Under the pieces are notes generated by a model that worked only from the letters and a program-made list of their open reading frames with translations, made no database searches and was not told where the DNA came from. Of a DNA stretch of 8,780 nucleotides, positions 5,711 to 8,780 are shown piece by piece. The stretch is from assembly GCA_007135505.1 (NCBI GenBank), contig SLIS01000371.1, forward strand, positions 1 to 8,780. Reading direction: 5' to 3'. Within the stretch, counting starts at the first letter, position 1. Each line of letters begins with the position of its first letter. Position numbers and translations under genes: made by a program. Source of the stretch: Halovivax sp. (GTDB lineage Archaea; Halobacteriota; Halobacteria; Halobacteriales; Natrialbaceae).

Positions 5711-6697
5711 GTGCAACTGAACCCGATCAGGCTCGGTAACCACGAATTCGAGGGGAAGAACAACGCGTACCTCCTCGAATCGGCGGGAGCCACGGCCCTG
5801 ATCGACACCGGAATTCACCGTCCGGACATACACCAGCAGCTCCGGGACGGACTCGCGGAACACGACCGATCGATCACGGACCTGGATCACATCGTTCTCA
5901 CGCACCACCACGTCGACCACACCGGCCTGGCTGGTCCGCTCTCGGCCGAGAGCGGGGCGACCGTCTACGTTCACAGGACAGACGCCCCACTGGTCCGCCG
6001 CCACGACGATGCCCTCGACGCCTACGAGCAGCTGCAGGAACGTCGCTTCGAAGAGTGGCACATGCCCCCGGACAAGCGAGCGGAACTGCGGGCCTTTTTC
6101 GACCAGGTGCCGCCCGTCGAGCCACCGGAACGTGTCGTCGAACTCGGCGACGGCGACGAACTCGAACTGGGTGACGTGTCTCTCCACGCCCGGCACGCGC
6201 CGGGTCACACGGCCGGTCACTGTACGTTCGAGTTCACACACGACGGATCGCTCGAGTGCTTCGTGGGCGACGTCGTCTTGCCGGTCTACACGCCGAACGT
6301 CGGCGGCGCGGACCTCCGGCTCGAGCACGCACTCGCCCACTACCTCGAAACGCTCAGGGAAATCGTCGAGCGGGAGTACGACCGGGCCTGGCCAGGCCAC
6401 CGTGAGGTCATCGAGGACCCGGCCGGCCGAGCCGAGACCATTATCGCCCACCATCACGAGCGTACCGAGAACGTCATCGACGTCCTCGACACCGAATCCG
6501 CGCTGAGCGCGTGGGAGGAGAGCGAGGAAGTGTTCGGCTCCCTCGAGGCCATCCACATCCTCCACGGTCCGGGCGAGGCGTACTCGCATCTCGAGCACCT
6601 CGTCGACAACGACGCGGTCGAGCGAATCGACGACGGCTACCGCCTTCTCGACGAGACGGTCGACCTCGACGCCGTGCTCGCCACCCCAGTGCGATAA
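5711..6697 (+). CDS. Metallo-beta-lactamase-fold hydrolase with C-terminal helical domain
   Basis: The product (328 residues from the GTG at 5711) is a binuclear-metal hydrolase of the glyoxalase II/LACTB2-like MBL group. Visible metal ligands are the HxHxDH motif in THHHVDHTGL (H65, H67, D69, H70), H166 in APGHTAGH, the bridging D187 in FVGDVV and H230 in WPGH. Residues about 240-328 form a helical, winged-helix-like tail (EAIHILHGPGEAYSHLEHLV) like that of LACTB2-type enzymes. The substrate cannot be read from sequence; thioesters and phosphoesters are typical in this superfamily. The frame is open to an earlier GTG at 5642, adding 23 residues. I prefer 5711 because NPIRLGNHEFEGKNNAYLLE is the usual N-terminal strand of such proteins and the extra segment matches nothing I know. 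It follows msrA by about 110 bp, so read-through is possible, and it is convergent with the next gene. Confidence 0.88.
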   Translation: MQLNPIRLGNHEFEGKNNAYLLESAGATALIDTGIHRPDIHQQLRDGLAEHDRSITDLDHIVLTHHHVDHTGLAGPLSAESGATVYVHRTDAPLVRRHDDALDAYEQLQERRFEEWHMPPDKRAELRAFFDQVPPVEPPERVVELGDGDELELGDVSLHARHAPGHTAGHCTFEFTHDGSLECFVGDVVLPVYTPNVGGADLRLEHALAHYLETLREIVEREYDRAWPGHREVIEDPAGRAETIIAHHHERTENVIDVLDTESALSAWEESEEVFGSLEAIHILHGPGEAYSHLEHLVDNDAVERIDDGYRLLDETVDLDAVLATPVR

Positions 6698-6701
6698 CCG
6701 A

Positions 6702-6751
6702 ACCGCGAGGTGGAGGGTCCATCACCCCCGAAACTGGGCCGAAATCGCGGT
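6702..6751. terminator. Nested inverted repeats between convergent genes
   Basis: A 7-bp inverted repeat (ACCGCGA at 6702-6708, TCGCGGT at 6745-6751) encloses a short GGGT/ACCC hairpin (6715-6718 and 6724-6727). It begins 5 nt after the MBL gene stop, between convergent genes. There is no oligo-T run, and short inverted repeats are common in GC-rich DNA, so this is only a candidate terminator. Confidence 0.2.
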
Positions 6752-6864
6752 CGAACGGAAACCAGCCGTCTGATTACGCCTCCGTCGCCGAGCGCCGTCT
6801 AGTTGCCGTCGAATTTCGGACACCTGTCGTCGTGTCGGAGCCATCGAACTGCCCGAAACGGAAG

Positions 6865-8391
6865 CTATCGACGGTCTCGCTCGAGGATCGCTTTTCGGCC
6901 GTAGCGCGGGACGGCCTCCTGGGTGTATATCCGTCGGATCGTCGTCTCGACCCGGTCGCCGACCTCGATGGACGCCTCGTCTGCCGCGAGGACTTGCATC
7001 GGAACGCTGAGTGAATCCGCACCGCGTTCCGTCTCGTCCGGATCGGTATCACTCTCGTCGGGTTTCCCAGGCGTTCGGTCCAGCCCATCGAGTGCCACGA
7101 TCGCACTCACGAACGAGCCGCTTCGAGCCTGTTGTTCCGTGAATTCGGGTGGCGCGCCGCCGGACTGGATGACAGTCGATGCCGCGACAGTTCCGGTTCC
7201 CGGAAGCCCAACACGGTCGTACTCGGTCAGTTCGTGACAGGAGCGACAGGCACCGTCCGGTCGCAGATCGAGTGCGCCACAGGACCGACACCGACCGACG
7301 ACGAGGCGGTGGCGCTGGGGCATCGATCGACGCCAGGTCGGGAGGCTCACGTAGGCACCGCCGCCGTGGGGTTCACCGGGGGTCAGGACGCCTCGCTGGC
7401 GGAGTGCGTCGCTGTACGTTATCGTCTCTATCCCGTCGAGTCGTGCCCGAACGGGGACCGCACCGCACTCGAGCACCGCCCCACTCGCCTCTGAGCCGCT
7501 GCCGTAGCCGATCAGGAGGACGGACTCGTGGCCCGCCGTCAGCGCTGCCGCCAGGCCGAGCAAGGAACTCGCCGCGCCGGCATCCCCGACGTCGTGGACG
7601 ACCGTTCCCGCCCGAATCTGCTCGGCCGAGAGATCGTGGTGTCGAGCGAGTCGGTAGGGGAGCGAGCCGTCCGGCGCCTGGATCGCCGCCGCGTCGAGCG
7701 TCTCGAGCTCCGTCGAGAGGCGATCGACGACGGCACCGATCGTCTCCAGGTACGCCGACCGATCGTACGCGGTGTTGTCGAGGCCCCGGGTGCGTCCCTC
7801 CCCGCGCGGTCGGAAGCGCGTCCCGGGGTAGCTGACGACCGACGAAGCCGTCTCCGTGACGGTTCCTGTACCGCCGGGTTCGAGGACGATGGCGGCGGCG
7901 CCGGCACCGGTATTGATGCCGACGTCCCCGTTCGGCTCGCCCTGTGGTGCGTCGCTGGCGACGACTAGGACGGGACCGGATCGCTTCTCGAGTCCGGAAC
8001 GGAGTGCGTTCGTCCCAGCTGCCGTGCTGGCGCCGAACTGTGCCGTCTCGCCGTCGATGCCCAGAAAGCCGGCGAGCCGGGCGGCCCCCGACTCCTCGTC
8101 GTGCGGTGGCGTCGTCGTGGCGAGTGAGAGTGCCTCGATCGAATCGGCCGCACACGAGGCTGCTTCAAGTGCCAGGACGGCCGCCTCGTAAGCCATCGTG
8201 AGTACGTCCTCGTCGCCAGCTGGGACGGCCGTGCGCTCGATTCCCGACGGACCACTCGACTGCCAGGCGTCCTCGATCGCGGCTGCCGGAAGGCGGTCGC
8301 GTGGCACGTACGCCCCCACGCCGGCGAGCCCGAGACCCTTGTCGGTCGGCGACGCTCCGTCGGCGTCGATCGCGTCCTCGTTAGCGGTCAT
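6865..8391 (-). CDS. HMG-CoA synthase-like protein fused to DUF35 zinc-ribbon/OB domain; catalytic residues replaced
   Basis: This 508-residue protein has an archaeal HMG-CoA synthase-like condensing core (about 20-330) fused to a DUF35 module (about 350-500). Core landmarks are [14 protein letters not shown] (22-35), a [12 protein letters not shown] helix start (60-71), VVASDAPQG (143-151), [12 protein letters not shown] (159-170), [14 protein letters not shown] (267-280) and [10 protein letters not shown] (295-304). The zinc ribbon has ligands C368, C371, C382 and C385, followed by the OB fold with an acidic insertion at about 440-462. Family comparison, from memory of archaeal HMGCS, puts Thr93, Thr123 (or Ser122) and Gln238 where the catalytic Glu, Cys and His should be; no cysteine lies between residues 81 and 308. 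It is therefore probably not a working HMG-CoA synthase. Its ATG overlaps the stop of the upstream thiolase gene (ATGA), implying a complex. By analogy with the archaeal thiolase/HMGCS/DUF35 complex it may hold or channel acyl-CoA; this is inference. Confidence 0.85.
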   Translation of the reverse strand: MTANEDAIDADGASPTDKGLGLAGVGAYVPRDRLPAAAIEDAWQSSGPSGIERTAVPAGDEDVLTMAYEAAVLALEAASCAADSIEALSLATTTPPHDEESGAARLAGFLGIDGETAQFGASTAAGTNALRSGLEKRSGPVLVVASDAPQGEPNGDVGINTGAGAAAIVLEPGGTGTVTETASSVVSYPGTRFRPRGEGRTRGLDNTAYDRSAYLETIGAVVDRLSTELETLDAAAIQAPDGSLPYRLARHHDLSAEQIRAGTVVHDVGDAGAASSLLGLAAALTAGHESVLLIGYGSGSEASGAVLECGAVPVRARLDGIETITYSDALRQRGVLTPGEPHGGGAYVSLPTWRRSMPQRHRLVVGRCRSCGALDLRPDGACRSCHELTEYDRVGLPGTGTVAASTVIQSGGAPPEFTEQQARSGSFVSAIVALDGLDRTPGKPDESDTDPDETERGADSLSVPMQVLAADEASIEVGDRVETTIRRIYTQEAVPRYGRKAILERDRR

Positions 8392-8780
8392 GCCTCGACC
8401 TCCGTCTCGTTCTCGATGACGTGAACGACTGCCGCGCCACCGCTGCCGCCGACGTTGTGAGCGAGTCCGACGTTCGCGTCCGCGACCTGTCTGTCGCCGG
8501 CGTCACCGACCAGCTGGTCGTAGAGTTCGACCACCTGCCCAACGCCAGTCGCCCCGATCGGGTGGCCCTTCGACTTGAGACCGCCACTCGGGTTCACCGG
8601 TCGGGCGCCATCAAGTTCTGTTTCGCCCGACTCGACGAGCCTCGCTCCCTCGCCACGCTCGGCGAACCCGAGATCCTCGTAGGCGACGAGTTCCGCGATA
8701 GCGAAGCAGTCGTGGACCTCGGCGACGTCGACGTCCGCCGGGCCGTACCCGCTCGCCTCGTACGCCTGCGTCGCCGCCTC
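8388..8780 (-). CDS. Thiolase family protein (SCP2-type), C-terminal part
   Basis: The minus strand is open from the right edge to a TGA at 8388-8390, giving the last 130 residues of a thiolase. Visible motifs are [10 protein letters not shown] (His 23 and Cys 25 of the fragment), [17 protein letters not shown] (63-79, catalytic His at 73) and [12 protein letters not shown] (108-119). The HDCF motif, with Gly/Ser rather than Cys in the final glycine loop, is the SCP2/archaeal acetyl-CoA acetyltransferase pattern, in which the second catalytic cysteine sits in HDCF. The nucleophilic Cys of the N-terminal half is outside the window. The gene overlaps the HMGCS-like/DUF35 gene by four bases and is probably the first-translated partner of that complex. 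It could make acetoacetyl-CoA or cleave 3-ketoacyl-CoAs; the fragment does not decide. Confidence 0.93.
   Translation of the reverse strand, partial: EAATQAYEASGYGPADVDVAEVHDCFAIAELVAYEDLGFAERGEGARLVESGETELDGARPVNPSGGLKSKGHPIGATGVGQVVELYDQLVGDAGDRQVADANVGLAHNVGGSGGAAVVHVIENETEVEA

Noticed and set aside
5705..6598. 297-codon minus-strand frame opposite the MBL-fold gene
   Set aside because: The opposite strand carries every MBL metal-binding motif in order; this frame is a compositional shadow.
6865..8391. Calling the fusion protein a functional HMG-CoA synthase of the mevalonate pathway
   Set aside because: The catalytic Cys, His and Glu positions all appear substituted, and the core lacks any Cys over more than 220 residues.

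Overview
The window looks like chromosomal DNA of a halophilic archaeon (class Halobacteria). It is very GC-rich, its proteins are strongly acidic, and it encodes the archaea-specific GatE. Four of its genes have a T-rich, TATA-like box 27-30 nt upstream of the start codon, the spacing expected for nearly leaderless haloarchaeal transcripts. No mobile element, CRISPR array, rRNA or tRNA was seen, and no stretch over 300 bases lacks a gene.

Left part (1-4372, all minus strand). The 5' part of gatE (tRNA-dependent amidation of Glu-tRNA(Gln)) runs off the left edge. Upstream of it is a complete class II fumarase gene (fumC, TCA cycle). A hairpin plus T-tract between the two can serve both as fumC terminator and as gatE promoter. 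Upstream of fumC is a two-gene operon, joined by an ATGA overlap, encoding membrane proteins with bacterial PH-like (bPH2/DUF304) domains. It is a YdbS/YdbT-type pair; the larger protein has three bPH2 domains and a long acidic linker.

Middle (4589-5601). A small BolA-family gene (minus) and msrA (plus) are divergent. Both families are tied to redox or iron-sulfur stress. The 224 bp between them hold an array of 20-bp tandem repeats ending at the msrA promoter position.

Right part (5711-8780). A metallo-beta-lactamase-fold hydrolase (plus) follows msrA. It is convergent with a minus-strand acyl-CoA operon: a partial SCP2-type thiolase (entering from the right edge) overlapping by ATGA with an HMG-CoA-synthase-like protein fused to a DUF35 zinc-ribbon/OB domain. 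This resembles the archaeal thiolase/HMGCS/DUF35 complex compressed into two polypeptides, but the HMGCS-like core appears to lack all three canonical catalytic residues. That is the most notable observation in the window.

The remaining intergenic stretches (560-632, 2040-2120, 4373-4588, 5602-5710, 6698-6864) hold only the promoter-like and hairpin elements listed; the 216-bp gap 4373-4588 otherwise shows nothing recognisable.
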